A DNA stretch of 64,000 nucleotides, from contig AGIF02000001.1 of NCBI GenBank assembly GCA_000227505.4, positions 1,260,035-1,324,034 of the forward strand, written 5' to 3'. Below, one piece after another: positions 53,700 to 63,590 of this stretch. The translations under genes and the position numbers were made by a program. The stretch's first letter is position 1. Each line of letters begins with the position of its first letter. Below the pieces are notes generated by a model that was given only the letters and a program-made list of their open reading frames with translations, was not told the DNA's origin and made no database searches. Origin of the DNA: a gamma proteobacterium HIMB55. Lineage in GTDB: Bacteria; Pseudomonadota; Gammaproteobacteria; Pseudomonadales; Halieaceae.

Positions 53700-53846
53700 A
53701 GCCCGCTCGAGGCTGGTGGGGTCATCTGTTCGGCAACACGCAACCATATGGGTTGCGGCTCACTCCGGGCTGCGACCACACTCCAAGCGAACCCGCTCAG
53801 CTATCTCTGGTCTACTGCCGATGAAAGGCGTCACAGCTCTTTTTTT
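53700..53846 (+). ncRNA. Candidate structured RNA ending in a T-run (tentative)
   Basis: No convincing reading frame covers this stretch. A perfect hairpin CGCAACC-ATATG-GGTTGCG lies at 53739-53757, and TTGCGGCTC/GGGCTGCGA next to it can form an alternative stem. The ends can pair: GAGGCTGGTG (53709-53718) with CACAGCTC (53832-53839) using two bulged G, directly before seven T (53840-53846). That layout, closing stem plus T-run, is that of an independently terminated RNA of about 140 bases. A TAGTAAT near 53688 could be part of a -10 element. I recognise no known RNA family. Confidence 0.3.
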
Positions 53847-54040
53847 GTGCGCGCGTCCCAACGCTACGTGACCAAACCGCAACCTCTTCCCCCTAAAAAC
53901 TACGCAGTTCTAACTTCGACCCATGGGGAGGTATCTTTTAGGAGAGGTATCTGCAACGTCCGCTAACCGAGGACGGCATTTCGACTAGAGCGGCGGTCTC
54001 GCGATCGTCATCATAGCGTTGAGCAATGAGTGAAAAGGCT
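53847..54040. other. Intergenic stretch with no clear gene
   Basis: Between the candidate RNA and the end of the YbbP-like gene I see no supported reading frame. The nonamer GAGGTATCT occurs twice (53928-53936 and 53944-53952), 16 bases apart. A 72-codon plus-strand frame from 53748 to 53966 has no ribosome binding site and begins inside a hairpin. Confidence 0.5.
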
Positions 54041-56515
54041 TTATAGCTCTCGCAATACTTGCAACGGCGGCGCGGACACCACTCGCCGGCATGCGAACGT
54101 GCCCAAGCTACCAATTATCAACGACCCCAGAATGATACCCAGAGGCCAGAGTAGCCATTGAGTTTGGTAGTCCAACTCGAGCATCTGAGTCTGCAATACC
54201 CAGCCAGCGGCTTCCGAACCCATGATAGCGAGCACCCCTGCAAGTGCGCCCATCGCGGCAAATTCGATGGCAACAGCGCCTAATAACGTGGCTCTACCCG
54301 CACCCAAGGCGCGCAGAATGGCGCTTTCATGCAGACGTTCATCAACACTCGAACTCACCCCTGCGATAAGTACCAACGCGCCAGCGACGAGAATAATCAC
54401 CAGCACGAGTTCAATCGCTTGGCTCACCTGATCAATGATCGTTTTGATTTCTTGGATCGCCACATCTACCTCAATCAAGGTAATGGTCGGCATAAACTCG
54501 AGCAGCTCTGAGACACGATATTTCTCATCAGGCTCTAGATAAAAGCTCGTAAATAGCGTTGTTGGAAAACGATCGAGTAACTTTTCGGGAAAGATAACGA
54601 AGAAGTTGGGCTGCATGGACTCCCAATTGACCGATCGGATACTTGCAACGGTCACCACGAACTCATCGGCGGCGATACGCAAGGTCAACTCATCCCCTAC
54701 TTTTGCCCCAATGTCATCGGCAAAGCCGTCCTCGAGCGAAATCAGCGACTCTTCAGAACCGACTGGCCACCACTCACCACTAAGAATCTCATTACCCTCT
54801 GGCTTGGAATCGGTAGAGGTAAAGTTCGCCTCGCGCTGTCGTGGACCCGTTGCATCGGGCCCCCACTCGGGAAGCGTGTTGCCATTGACTTCCATAATTC
54901 GGCCCCGCGCTGCCGGGTATAGGTCACCTACCTCGATATCACGCTCCACGAAGAATTGAAGCAAGGGGCCCTCATCGATAGGGGCCACATTCAAAATGAA
55001 ATGATTAGGAGTACCCTCGGGAATTTGCAGGCGCCATTGATCCAGTAAGCTTGTTCGCACGGCGGTCAAGACAAGGAGCAACATGATGGCAATACCGAAG
55101 ATAACCACTTGGAAGGCACTGGCTGTTCCTCGGCGCTGCATACCTGCAAGGGCCAAACGCCAAACGCTGCCAGCGCTACTCCCGATCTGCCGCGTGCCAC
55201 TCAATAAGCCTTTTGCAACAAAGAAACCAAGACCCACGGTAATCCCAATTGAACCTAGTAGCGCCGCCGTAAGCTTGATATCGCTGCTGTACCAGAGCAT
55301 GAGGCCACCAAGAGACAACGTACCAAGCAGCAGATCCGTTGCCCGAGTTGAGTCAGCGATTGTCGTCTCTCGTCGAATAACCCGAAGCGGCGACACTGCG
55401 CCGAGCCGTGCGAGGGGCGGCCATGCAAAGAAAGCAACACACACCAAAGCGGTCACCGCGCCGGTAACGTAGGGAGTCACGCCTGTACGCGTCACCTCGC
55501 CCGGGAGCTGATCTGCCAACGCGTTGAACATGGCGTCCTGCGCCAACCATCCAATTCCGCTGCCGACCGAGATGGCGAAGATACCTAGCCAGGTCAGACT
55601 CAACGCATAGAGTGTGCGAATCGTGTTTTTGGTGGCGCCAAGGCTTTTCATGACCGCCACCTGATCGGTGTGTCGCTCACCGAAACGGCGCGCAGCCACC
55701 AAAATTGCTGCGGCAGCAAGCATCACACCGAGACTGCCTGCAAGCAGTAAAAATCCACGTGCGCGCTCCAGGGTTGCACCGATACCCGGTTGAGACTCAT
55801 CAACCGACAGCAACCGCTGCCCCTGTACCAGCTGAGGCTCGACCCAATTCTTATACTGCTCTAATGAATTTGCGTCACCCGCCATGAGCAAACGGTAGGT
55901 CACGCGGCTCCCCGGCTGGATGACGCCCGTCGCGTCCAGATCACCAACATGCATAACCAGCCGAGGGCCATAGCCAAAAAAGCCCGTAGTCGAGTCAGGT
56001 TCATCAAGAAGCGTACCCGCCACACGAAGCGTTGCGTCACCCACGTAGACCTCGTCGCCTACCGCGGTGTCCAACTGCTGAATCAAACGCGGCGCAAGAT
56101 AAACGTATCCAGGTTCAGGGGTGTCGGTAGTAAAGCGACCACCGCCAACATCGACGCGCAAGGATCCGCGCAATGGGTAACCGCCGCCCACGGCTTTTAC
56201 CGAGGCCAAGAACATATCGTCACTCTCGGATATCACCATTGACGAGAAGGTCACTGTTTCACCCGTCGCGCCGACAGTACTCAACGCCTCTTCCTGCCAC
56301 TCAGTGGGAATTTCCCGAGAGCTCGAAACAACTAGGTCAGCGGCAAGGAAGCTCGCAGACTCGCGTTCGAGATTAAATTGAAGCCGATTCACGAAGCCGC
56401 TAATCGCAACGACTAAGGACACTGCGAGTAGCAACGCACTGAGCAGCACACCCAGCTCACCGCCTCGCCAATCCCGAACGAGCAGCCTTATTGACGCTAT
56501 GAGGGGTGATTTCAT
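54041..56515 (-). CDS. ybbP: ABC transporter permease of the YbbP/LolC-like FtsX family
   Basis: A large FtsX-fold permease of about 824 residues. I start it at the ATG overlapping the ybbA stop (56513-56515); a longer frame to 56563 lies inside ybbA. An N-terminal membrane helix (about 20-40), a periplasmic MacB-like domain, three helices near 260-390, two more around 400-460, a second periplasmic region and three C-terminal helices ending CRRVVSAPPLQVLREL give the YbbP layout with duplicated FtsX cores. Partner of YbbA; E. coli has the same ybbA-ybbP pair divergent from tesA. Substrate not established, possibly hydrophobic envelope molecules. Confidence 0.9.
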   Translation of the reverse strand: MKSPLIASIRLLVRDWRGGELGVLLSALLLAVSLVVAISGFVNRLQFNLERESASFLAADLVVSSSREIPTEWQEEALSTVGATGETVTFSSMVISESDDMFLASVKAVGGGYPLRGSLRVDVGGGRFTTDTPEPGYVYLAPRLIQQLDTAVGDEVYVGDATLRVAGTLLDEPDSTTGFFGYGPRLVMHVGDLDATGVIQPGSRVTYRLLMAGDANSLEQYKNWVEPQLVQGQRLLSVDESQPGIGATLERARGFLLLAGSLGVMLAAAAILVAARRFGERHTDQVAVMKSLGATKNTIRTLYALSLTWLGIFAISVGSGIGWLAQDAMFNALADQLPGEVTRTGVTPYVTGAVTALVCVAFFAWPPLARLGAVSPLRVIRRETTIADSTRATDLLLGTLSLGGLMLWYSSDIKLTAALLGSIGITVGLGFFVAKGLLSGTRQIGSSAGSVWRLALAGMQRRGTASAFQVVIFGIAIMLLLVLTAVRTSLLDQWRLQIPEGTPNHFILNVAPIDEGPLLQFFVERDIEVGDLYPAARGRIMEVNGNTLPEWGPDATGPRQREANFTSTDSKPEGNEILSGEWWPVGSEESLISLEDGFADDIGAKVGDELTLRIAADEFVVTVASIRSVNWESMQPNFFVIFPEKLLDRFPTTLFTSFYLEPDEKYRVSELLEFMPTITLIEVDVAIQEIKTIIDQVSQAIELVLVIILVAGALVLIAGVSSSVDERLHESAILRALGAGRATLLGAVAIEFAAMGALAGVLAIMGSEAAGWVLQTQMLELDYQTQWLLWPLGIILGSLIIGSLGTFACRRVVSAPPLQVLREL

Positions 56516-57177
56516 GCAGTTTCGCTCAATTGACCTGCTGTCATGACTAGCTTGCGCTGGCAACGATCAGCAAGCGTATTGTCATGGGTTACTAGAACGA
56601 GTGTCGTGCCCTCCTCCTCGTTGAGCCCAAACAACAGCTCAATAATCTTAGCGCCCGTTGCTGTATCAAGGTTACCTGTGGGTTCATCCGCAAAAAGAAT
56701 GAGCGGCTTTGCAGCGAAAGCACGAGCGATAGCAACGCGCTGCTGCTCTCCACCTGAAAGCGTTCGAGGGTAATGGTGTAAACGCTCGCCAAGCCCAACG
56801 CGCGCTAAATAATCTTCGGCCATCACGCGAGCATCATCCCTTCCTGCAAGCTCGAGCGGTAGCATGACGTTCTCGAGCGCAGTTAGCGCGGGTAGCAATT
56901 GGAAACTTTGGAACACGAAGCCCACTTTTTGGCTCCGCAGTACGGCCCTCTCATCCTCATCGAGTTGCACAATATTGGTGTCATCGAGGTAAATGTCGCC
57001 ACCCGAGGGACTATCAAGGCCAGCGAGTAAGCCGAGCAAGGTCGACTTGCCCGAGCCCGACGTACCCACAATTGCCGCGGTTTCTCCACGCTTGATTTCC
57101 AAATCGATCCCTCGCAGGATCTCTAAATCCGCCTCAGCGGTTTTTACAGACTTATTCAATTGGGATGTTTTGATCAT
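56512..57177 (-). CDS. ybbA: ABC transporter ATP-binding protein YbbA
   Basis: A 221-residue ATPase of the MacB/LolD group. Walker A VGTSGSGKSTLLGLLAGLD near residue 37, signature LSGGEQQRVAIARAF and Walker B LFADEPTGNLD are plain. It is coupled to ybbP by a four-base overlap and is divergent from tesA, the same context as in E. coli. Confidence 0.93.
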   Translation of the reverse strand: MIKTSQLNKSVKTAEADLEILRGIDLEIKRGETAAIVGTSGSGKSTLLGLLAGLDSPSGGDIYLDDTNIVQLDEDERAVLRSQKVGFVFQSFQLLPALTALENVMLPLELAGRDDARVMAEDYLARVGLGERLHHYPRTLSGGEQQRVAIARAFAAKPLILFADEPTGNLDTATGAKIIELLFGLNEEEGTTLVLVTHDNTLADRCQRKLVMTAGQLSETA

Positions 57178-57223
57178 GCGTCTTTACCTCTCGCATCACT
57201 TACGACGCCGCTTTAGCCTCGGA

Positions 57224-57251
57224 TTGACGCGTCTCAGCGCCTTCCTATATC
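57224..57251 (+). promoter_or_regulatory. Predicted promoter of the tesA operon
   Basis: TTGACG (57224-57229) and TATATC (57246-57251) are 16 bases apart. A start near 57258 would leave about 35 bases before the GTG chosen for tesA and would exclude the upstream ATG at 57176. Confidence 0.45.
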
Positions 57252-57292
57252 TGCAGCTCGGGATCAACCGCGTAAGGTGTACCACTTCCTTC

Positions 57293-57922
57293 GTGCCAAA
57301 CACCCTACTTTTGGGCCCGCTACTGCTGATTGGCACCGTAATAAGTGCCACCGCAACCGCGGAAGCGCCGGCAAAAATTCTTGTTGTCGGAGACAGCCTG
57401 AGCGCAGCCTATGGTCTCAATATGGAACAAGGCTGGGTCAGTTTGCTTGAGCAACGTCTTCAAACACCGTTTGAGGGTGCAACGGTGATCAACGCAAGCA
57501 TATCAGGTGAAACCACGCGCGGGGGGGCCTACAGACTCCCACCGTTGCTAAAAGACCATAACCCGACATTAGTCATCATCGAGTTGGGTGGGAACGACGG
57601 ACTGCGCGCCCTTCCCATTAAGCAAATGCGTGAGAATCTGACGCTGATGACCTCCGATTCACTCACGGCTGGCGCAAAAGTACTGCTGCTTGCTGCAGAA
57701 GCACCCCCCAATCTCGGACGTCGCTATACAAGCCTGTTTAGGGGGATCTACGAGCAACTCGCCGAAAATGAGCGGGTGGAGACGTTGCCCTTTATTGTCG
57801 AAAATGTATTTTTGAATCCAAGCTTGATGCAAAGCGACGGAATCCACCCAAACGCGGAAGCCCAACCTATGCTCGTAGATGTGGTCTGGTCGACACTCCT
57901 CATGATGCTTGAGGAGAAATAA
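57293..57922 (+). CDS. tesA: Periplasmic SGNH esterase/thioesterase I TesA
   Basis: A 209-residue secreted lysophospholipase/thioesterase. I chose the GTG at 57293, which gives a compact Sec signal MPNTLLLGPLLLIGTVISAT ending ATAEA and a total length equal to E. coli TesA. An ATG at 57176 would add a long arginine-rich stretch before the signal. SGNH blocks are GDSLSAAYG (Ser35), ISGETTRGG, GGNDGLR and DGIHPN with the catalytic Asp and His. Divergent from ybbA, as in E. coli; followed after two bases by a potassium channel gene. Confidence 0.9.
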   Translation: MPNTLLLGPLLLIGTVISATATAEAPAKILVVGDSLSAAYGLNMEQGWVSLLEQRLQTPFEGATVINASISGETTRGGAYRLPPLLKDHNPTLVIIELGGNDGLRALPIKQMRENLTLMTSDSLTAGAKVLLLAAEAPPNLGRRYTSLFRGIYEQLAENERVETLPFIVENVFLNPSLMQSDGIHPNAEAQPMLVDVVWSTLLMMLEEK

Positions 57923-57924
57923 CA

Positions 57925-58788
57925 ATGAGCGAGGCACGGCCGATAAGAGATCGGGTCGAAACTGTCATATTCGGTACAGAAACGCGTGCAGGTAATCTCT
58001 TCGACCTGACGCTCCTCATTCTCATCCTCGCCAGTGTATGTGTAGTCATGCTGGATTCGATTGAGGCCTATCACGCGGCTTACGGCAACGTCTTCCGTTG
58101 GGTCGAACTGGGCTTCACTCTAATATTTGCGGTTGAGTACCTAACGCGACTTTGGTGCTTACGACGTCCCGCTGTCTATGCCATCAGTTTCTGGGGCGTG
58201 GTGGATCTCTTGGCCATCCTGCCGACCTTTCTGACGTTATTTGTGCCCGAGGCCTCATCACTCATCGTCATTAGGGTGCTTCGCGTTTTACGGGTCTTCC
58301 GTATCTTGCATCTCTTCGAGTTGCACGAAGAATACATCGAGATCATCGGACTAATGCGGGCTACCGCACGATCGATCATGGTGTTCTTCTCGATCGTAAT
58401 GGTGACAGTCGTTGTCTTCGGTTGCCTGCTCTACGTGATTGATGGACCGGAGCACGGCTTTGTCAGCATCCCGATGAGTATTTACTGGGCCGTCGTCACG
58501 ATAACAACGGTCGGGTACGGGGATGTCGTCCCGGGAACGCCGATGGGCCGGTTCGTCGCCTCGATTGGTATTTTGATCGGTTATTCGATTTTGGCTGTGC
58601 CGACAGCCATCGTAACCAGTAAACTGTGGGAGAGATTGGGATCCCGCCGAGCCGCGCAAACGCTAGCATGGAACTGTCCGGTATGTGCCGGCGTAGATCA
58701 TGCTAACGATGCGCAACACTGCAAACACTGTGGTGCGGATCTCGAGGTCCCTGACGAGCTGAGAGAGCAAAAGCCACAACTCCCGTGA
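57925..58788 (+). CDS. Voltage-gated-type potassium channel with C-terminal zinc ribbon
   Basis: A 287-residue inner-membrane ion channel with six helices. The arginine-rich S4 helix reads [16 protein letters not shown], and the pore carries the selectivity filter [12 protein letters not shown]. After S6 a short cytoplasmic tail ends with two CXXC pairs (CPVCAGVD and CKHCGADL), a predicted zinc ribbon in place of the usual RCK or cyclic-nucleotide domain. It starts two bases after tesA, and its stop overlaps the ygiQ start. The signal gating it is unknown; metal or redox sensing by the ribbon is inference. Confidence 0.9.
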   Translation: MSEARPIRDRVETVIFGTETRAGNLFDLTLLILILASVCVVMLDSIEAYHAAYGNVFRWVELGFTLIFAVEYLTRLWCLRRPAVYAISFWGVVDLLAILPTFLTLFVPEASSLIVIRVLRVLRVFRILHLFELHEEYIEIIGLMRATARSIMVFFSIVMVTVVVFGCLLYVIDGPEHGFVSIPMSIYWAVVTITTVGYGDVVPGTPMGRFVASIGILIGYSILAVPTAIVTSKLWERLGSRRAAQTLAWNCPVCAGVDHANDAQHCKHCGADLEVPDELREQKPQLP

Positions 58789-60908
58789 ACGAAAAACCGA
58801 CAGACATATTCTCACACCGCAAGTATTGGGCGGAGTGCTTTGGGCCTGCACCGTGGCTCCCTATGTCCCGTGCTGAGATGGATCAGCTGGGCTGGGATAG
58901 TTGTGACATCATCATCGTTACTGGTGACGCCTACGTTGATCACCCCAGCTTTGGTATGGCGGTGATCGGGCGTGTGCTCGAGGGGCAAGGGTTTCGGGTA
59001 GGCATCATCTCGCAGCCCGATTGGCGCAGCGCCGAGGCTTTCCGGGCACTAGGCAAACCAAACCTGTTCTTTGGCATCGCCGCAGGAAACATGGACTCGA
59101 TGATCAATCACTACACCGCGGACAAAAAGCGGCGTAATGATGATGCCTACACGGCGGGCGACATTGCGGGCAAGCGGCCGGACCGTGCCGTAACTGTTTA
59201 CAGCCAAAGGGCGCGTGAAGCCTACAAAGATGTCCCTGTTGTCATTGGTGGCATTGAGGCCAGCCTTCGGCGCATGGCGCACTACGATTATTGGAGTGAC
59301 AAGGTTCGTCGCTCGGTGCTCGTCGACAGTAAAGCCGACATATTGCTCTACGGAAACGCCGAGCGCGCCATTGTTGATTTGGCGCATGGTCTGGCGGAAG
59401 GCAAGACGATTGAACAACTCCGACACCTGCGCGGCACAGCGTATGTGACAACAGCGCCGGAGCCAGGATACCGAGTCATTGACTCAACATCTGTGGACCA
59501 ACCCGGCAAAGTTGATCCGCACCTCAATCCCTACCAAGGCATGGAGCCTGAAGTGTGTGAGACCGAGGCTGCCAAATCCGATGAAGACACTGCAGACCCA
59601 CAGCAGAGTCAGGAACCAGTCCAAGTAGTGTCTCTCCTCGCGAGTAGTGCCCCTTCGCGGGACGTTATTCGCCTACCCAGCTTTGAGGCCGTCAAAGACG
59701 ATCCTGTGCTTTACGCACACGCAGCACGCGTCATGCACAAAGAAACCAACCCACATAACGCGCTAGCGCTGATTCAAGCGCACGGTGACCGGGAAGTTTG
59801 GTTTAATCCGCCACCGATCCCCCTGAGCACACCTGAACTTGACTGGGTGTTCGAGCAGCCTTACCAACGGCGTCCACACCCGGATTATGGTGACGCAAAA
59901 ATCCCTGCGCTTGAAATGATTCAGCACTCAGTGAATATCATGCGCGGCTGTTTCGGCGGCTGTACCTTTTGTTCGATCACTGAACATGAGGGACGAATCA
60001 TTCAGAATCGTTCGGAGGATTCGATTGTTCGCGAGATCGAAAAAATTCGTGACACCAGCCCGAATTTCACAGGTGTCATATCAGACTTGGGTGGGCCTAC
60101 CGCCAACATGTGGCGTTTAGCCTGCAAAAGCGAAGAGATCGAGTCAAAGTGCCGTAAGCTCAGTTGCGTCTTCCCAGGTATCTGCAAAAACCTGAATACC
60201 GATCAAACGCCGCTGATTCACCTATACCGACGCGCACGAGCGATTCCAGGCATCAAAAAAGTACTCATTGCCTCGGGCTTGAGATACGACATCGCCGTCG
60301 AAACCCCCGAATACGTGAAAGAACTGGTCACCCATCACGTTGGCGGCTACCTCAAAATTGCGCCCGAACACACCGAGGAAGGCCCACTCGATCAAATGAT
60401 GAAACCGGGCATAGGCACCTACGATCGGTTTAAAAATTTGTTCGATAAGTACTCTAAGGCCGCCGGCAAAAAACAGTACTTAATCCCCTACTTTATTGCC
60501 GCACACCCGGGTACTACTGACAACGACATGGTGAATCTTGCCTTGTGGCTAAAGCGCAATAAGTTCCGCGCAGATCAGGTGCAAACCTTCTATCCATCGC
60601 CCATGGCGTTGGCAACGGCGATGTACCACAGTGAGAAAAATCCGCTGAAGAAGGTAGATCGCGACAGCAAGCACGTTCCAGCGGTCAGAAGCATCAAGCA
60701 GCGCCGTCTGCACAAGGCGTTTTTGCGATACCACGACTCAGATAACTGGCCCGCACTTCGAGATGCACTAAAAAAGATTGGTCGGCGTGACCTTATTGGC
60801 AACGGGGCAATGCACCTCGTTCCCTCACGACAGCCGCCCAAGAGACACCGCGTTGTGAAAACCAAAGGAACAACGCCCTTCAGAACCAAGCATACAAAGC
60901 AGTTTTAG
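58785..60908 (+). CDS. ygiQ: YgiQ family radical SAM protein
   Basis: A 707-residue radical SAM enzyme of unknown reaction. The N-terminal domain, starting [19 protein letters not shown], matches the UPF0313 family; the [4Fe-4S] ligands are in the CXXXCXXC motif [10 protein letters not shown] near residue 390. GGPTANMW and the late [18 protein letters not shown] blocks are also typical. An acidic low-complexity insert lies around residues 255-290. It begins with GTG in a four-base overlap with the channel gene, so it belongs to the tesA transcript. Confidence 0.93.
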   Translation: MNEKPTDIFSHRKYWAECFGPAPWLPMSRAEMDQLGWDSCDIIIVTGDAYVDHPSFGMAVIGRVLEGQGFRVGIISQPDWRSAEAFRALGKPNLFFGIAAGNMDSMINHYTADKKRRNDDAYTAGDIAGKRPDRAVTVYSQRAREAYKDVPVVIGGIEASLRRMAHYDYWSDKVRRSVLVDSKADILLYGNAERAIVDLAHGLAEGKTIEQLRHLRGTAYVTTAPEPGYRVIDSTSVDQPGKVDPHLNPYQGMEPEVCETEAAKSDEDTADPQQSQEPVQVVSLLASSAPSRDVIRLPSFEAVKDDPVLYAHAARVMHKETNPHNALALIQAHGDREVWFNPPPIPLSTPELDWVFEQPYQRRPHPDYGDAKIPALEMIQHSVNIMRGCFGGCTFCSITEHEGRIIQNRSEDSIVREIEKIRDTSPNFTGVISDLGGPTANMWRLACKSEEIESKCRKLSCVFPGICKNLNTDQTPLIHLYRRARAIPGIKKVLIASGLRYDIAVETPEYVKELVTHHVGGYLKIAPEHTEEGPLDQMMKPGIGTYDRFKNLFDKYSKAAGKKQYLIPYFIAAHPGTTDNDMVNLALWLKRNKFRADQVQTFYPSPMALATAMYHSEKNPLKKVDRDSKHVPAVRSIKQRRLHKAFLRYHDSDNWPALRDALKKIGRRDLIGNGAMHLVPSRQPPKRHRVVKTKGTTPFRTKHTKQF

Positions 60909-60999
60909 TTATTAGTCGAGTCCTTAACTCGGCCTTTGGCACCCTCCTAAATAACTGCTAGGGTGTACGTATCCAATAATTCAATAACGAGGGTGTCAC
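60909..60999. other. Gap between ygiQ and the TonB receptor with two short hairpins
   Basis: CGAGT/ACTCG at about 60918-60932 and CACCCT/AGGGTG at about 60940-60965 can form hairpins. No clear T-run or consensus promoter was found, so the end of ygiQ and the receptor promoter are not placed. Confidence 0.35.
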
Positions 61000-63558
61000 A
61001 TGAAGTTTGTACAAAAGTCTCTGGGCGTTGCGGTGATCGCAGCCTTGGCTACACCAGCGCTTGCGCAACAGCCTATGGAAGAAGTTGTTGTGACCGCGAC
61101 GAAGCGATCCGAGTCAATTCAAGACGTACCGCTCTCTGTTAGCGTGGTAACCGGTGAGGTTATCGAGCGCGCAGAGGTTCGCGACTTAATCGATTTGCAG
61201 TCTGTTGTTCCGTCATTGCGAGTTCCGCAGTTCCAGAACTCGATTCAAACGAACTTCGTGATTCGTGGTTTCGGTAACGGCGCTAATAACCCTGGTATTG
61301 AACCCTCGGTGGCTGTATTCGTTGATGGGGTATACCTCTCGCGTTCGCAAGCACGAATTTCAGACCTTCCCAATATCCAACAGATCGAGGTTCTAAAAGG
61401 ACCGCAGAGTACCCTCTACGGCAAGAACGCCTCAGCCGGTGTAATTTCTGTCACTACGAAAGCGCCAGAGTTCGAGAGTCGTGGATCGCTAGAGGTAGGG
61501 TTTGGTAACTACAGCCAGGAGTCGGTTAGAGCCTTTTATACAGGCCCGCTCTCCGAGTCTGTGGCCTTTACCTTGAGTGGTAGCATGCTCAAGCGGGACG
61601 GGTACTTCGATAACGTACCAACAGGTAGTGACTTTAATAACCGTGATCGGTGGAGCACGCGCGCCGACTTCCTCGCCGAACTCAGTGAAACAAGCGAACT
61701 CCGCGTCATTCTCGACTACGACGAAATCGATGAGGTCTGCTGTGGTACTGCCAACCTAGTCAATGGCCCGGCTGGCTTTGCTTTGTCTGCGCTCTCAGTT
61801 GTGCCCGGAGAAGCGTACATCCCCGAAGATGGCTTTAATTTCCGCCACTACGGTAACTTCGACACCATTAACCGTGGCGAAAACAAAGGCATCACTGTCG
61901 ATTACAAGACCTCCTTCGGTGACGTCGATGTTCGATCGATCACAGCTTACAGAGATTCGTACTTTGACCAGCCTTTTGGCGACGTGGACTTCACTGCAGC
62001 TGATGCTATCGGCAATAACACCGGTGAAACTGAAATCAAAACCTTTACGCAAGAAATCCGACTGACGGGCACCACAGGCAATATCGACTGGCTGTTAGGC
62101 GGCTTCTACTTTGACGAGTCGATCGATTTTGAGAACAGCATTGAGTTCGGTGCTCAGTGGCGCAACTACATCAACATCCTTGTGGGCGGCGGCGATATCG
62201 CAGCTGGAGCGGCCGCTACCGATGGCTTCGAGGCTTTGCTTGGCTTCGCACCGGGAACGTTTTTCGCAGATGGCGATGGTGTTGTTGAGACTGCGACGCA
62301 GGACAATGAGTCCTACTCTTTCTTCGGCCAGATGACCTTCCCATTGTCGGATAAAACAGACTTTACGGTCGGTCTGAACTATCTCAACGATGACAAGAAC
62401 GTCACGCTCGTCCAAGAGAACAACGATGTTTTCTCGAAGCTCGATATTCGCGGCGCTGACGGGATTACCGCCTTAACCAACCTTGCCTACACAGGTGGCT
62501 TTGCCGGCCTTGGCATCCCTGCGATTTCGGCAATTCCGCCCGAAGCGGTTCCTGGCTACATTCAAACGGTAGCCGCAACGGTGGGCGCTATCGCACCAAC
62601 TGATAACAACCCCTTTGTCGGTTTAGAGGCGCTGCAGTTCCTTCCTCAATTGTTGGGAGTCCCAAACCCCGCTGAGCCTGGAACCTCAAATGACAGCAAG
62701 ACCACTTACACAGCGAGTCTATCGCATGCTTACAACGACAATCTAAACGTCTACCTGACCTACGGCACTGGCTTCAAAGGTACCTCTTGGAACCTTTCGA
62801 GAGATTCGCGTCCGACGGCAGGTGAGCGAGACAGTCTCGCAGCATCAGGGTTCATGCTGCCGAACAATTTAACGCTAGGTACACGACTCGCCGGACCTGA
62901 AGAGGCAACTACCATTGAACTGGGCGTTAAGTATGCGGCTGACTGGGGAACGCTTAACGCTGCAGTATTTGAGCAGAGCATCGAGGGCTTCCAGTCCAAT
63001 GCATTCTTAGGCACTGGCTTCGTCTTGACTAATGCCGGTAAGCAATCCACCAAGGGTATCGAAGTCGACTTGATGGTTCGTGCGACCGAGGCGCTGACCT
63101 TGGCTGTATCAGGCACCTTCCTAGACCCGATCTACGATGACTTCACCGGCGCACAGCTCAACGGGCAGCCGGCTGACTTTACGGGTCTGACTCCCGCGGG
63201 CATCCACAAGCGTAGCATCAGCGCCGTCGCAACCTACAACTTCACGCTCAACGGCATGAACGGCTTTGTACAGGCGGACTATCAGTACGACAGCGCTGTC
63301 GACATCAACGGGGGTGGTGATATCTCGCTAAATAACCTCGCCCTCGAGGAGCGCGGTTTCCGTCAACGCGAAGTAAGCATGGTTAACGCAAGCTTTGGCT
63401 TGACTCGCGGTGACTGGGATCTGCGCGTCTGGGGTCGTAACCTCACAAACGATCAGTGGTTGATTACTTGGTTCCCCGCGGTGGCGCAAACAGGAAGCCT
63501 TACCGGCTATCCCAACCAGCCAAGAACCTACGGAGCCTCATTAAGATACAGCTTCTAA
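61000..63558 (+). CDS. TonB-dependent outer-membrane receptor
   Basis: An 852-residue outer-membrane transporter. It has a Sec signal ending ATPALA, a TonB box region MEEVVVTATKR, a plug domain with DVPLSVSVVTGEVIER and PNIQQIEVLKGPQSTLYGKNASAGVI, and a 22-strand-type barrel ending in a terminal phenylalanine (LRYSF). The length and plug type resemble iron-complex and vitamin receptors of marine Gammaproteobacteria, where such proteins are numerous. No periplasmic or inner-membrane transporter gene neighbours it, so the ligand cannot be named. It is followed by two strong hairpins. Confidence 0.93.
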   Translation: MKFVQKSLGVAVIAALATPALAQQPMEEVVVTATKRSESIQDVPLSVSVVTGEVIERAEVRDLIDLQSVVPSLRVPQFQNSIQTNFVIRGFGNGANNPGIEPSVAVFVDGVYLSRSQARISDLPNIQQIEVLKGPQSTLYGKNASAGVISVTTKAPEFESRGSLEVGFGNYSQESVRAFYTGPLSESVAFTLSGSMLKRDGYFDNVPTGSDFNNRDRWSTRADFLAELSETSELRVILDYDEIDEVCCGTANLVNGPAGFALSALSVVPGEAYIPEDGFNFRHYGNFDTINRGENKGITVDYKTSFGDVDVRSITAYRDSYFDQPFGDVDFTAADAIGNNTGETEIKTFTQEIRLTGTTGNIDWLLGGFYFDESIDFENSIEFGAQWRNYINILVGGGDIAAGAAATDGFEALLGFAPGTFFADGDGVVETATQDNESYSFFGQMTFPLSDKTDFTVGLNYLNDDKNVTLVQENNDVFSKLDIRGADGITALTNLAYTGGFAGLGIPAISAIPPEAVPGYIQTVAATVGAIAPTDNNPFVGLEALQFLPQLLGVPNPAEPGTSNDSKTTYTASLSHAYNDNLNVYLTYGTGFKGTSWNLSRDSRPTAGERDSLAASGFMLPNNLTLGTRLAGPEEATTIELGVKYAADWGTLNAAVFEQSIEGFQSNAFLGTGFVLTNAGKQSTKGIEVDLMVRATEALTLAVSGTFLDPIYDDFTGAQLNGQPADFTGLTPAGIHKRSISAVATYNFTLNGMNGFVQADYQYDSAVDINGGGDISLNNLALEERGFRQREVSMVNASFGLTRGDWDLRVWGRNLTNDQWLITWFPAVAQTGSLTGYPNQPRTYGASLRYSF

Positions 63559-63565
63559 TCAGTTA

Positions 63566-63590
63566 AGTGCCTAGATTTGATCTAGGCACT
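63566..63590 (+). terminator. Hairpin at the convergent ends of the receptor and oxyR genes
   Basis: AGTGCCTAGAT and ATCTAGGCACT form a perfect 11-base stem with loop TTG. On the minus strand the same bases encode the last codons and stop of oxyR. There is no T-run, but as a strong convergent hairpin it may help stop both transcripts. Confidence 0.6.

Noticed and set aside
53700-53846. 6S RNA or 4.5S RNA
   Set aside because: The conserved 4.5S core around GGTCAGGTCCGGAAGG is missing and the 6S consensus central region is not recognisable; kept only as an unnamed RNA candidate.
53748-53966. 72-codon plus-strand frame after mdh
   Set aside because: It begins inside a perfect hairpin, has no ribosome binding site and no recognisable protein features.
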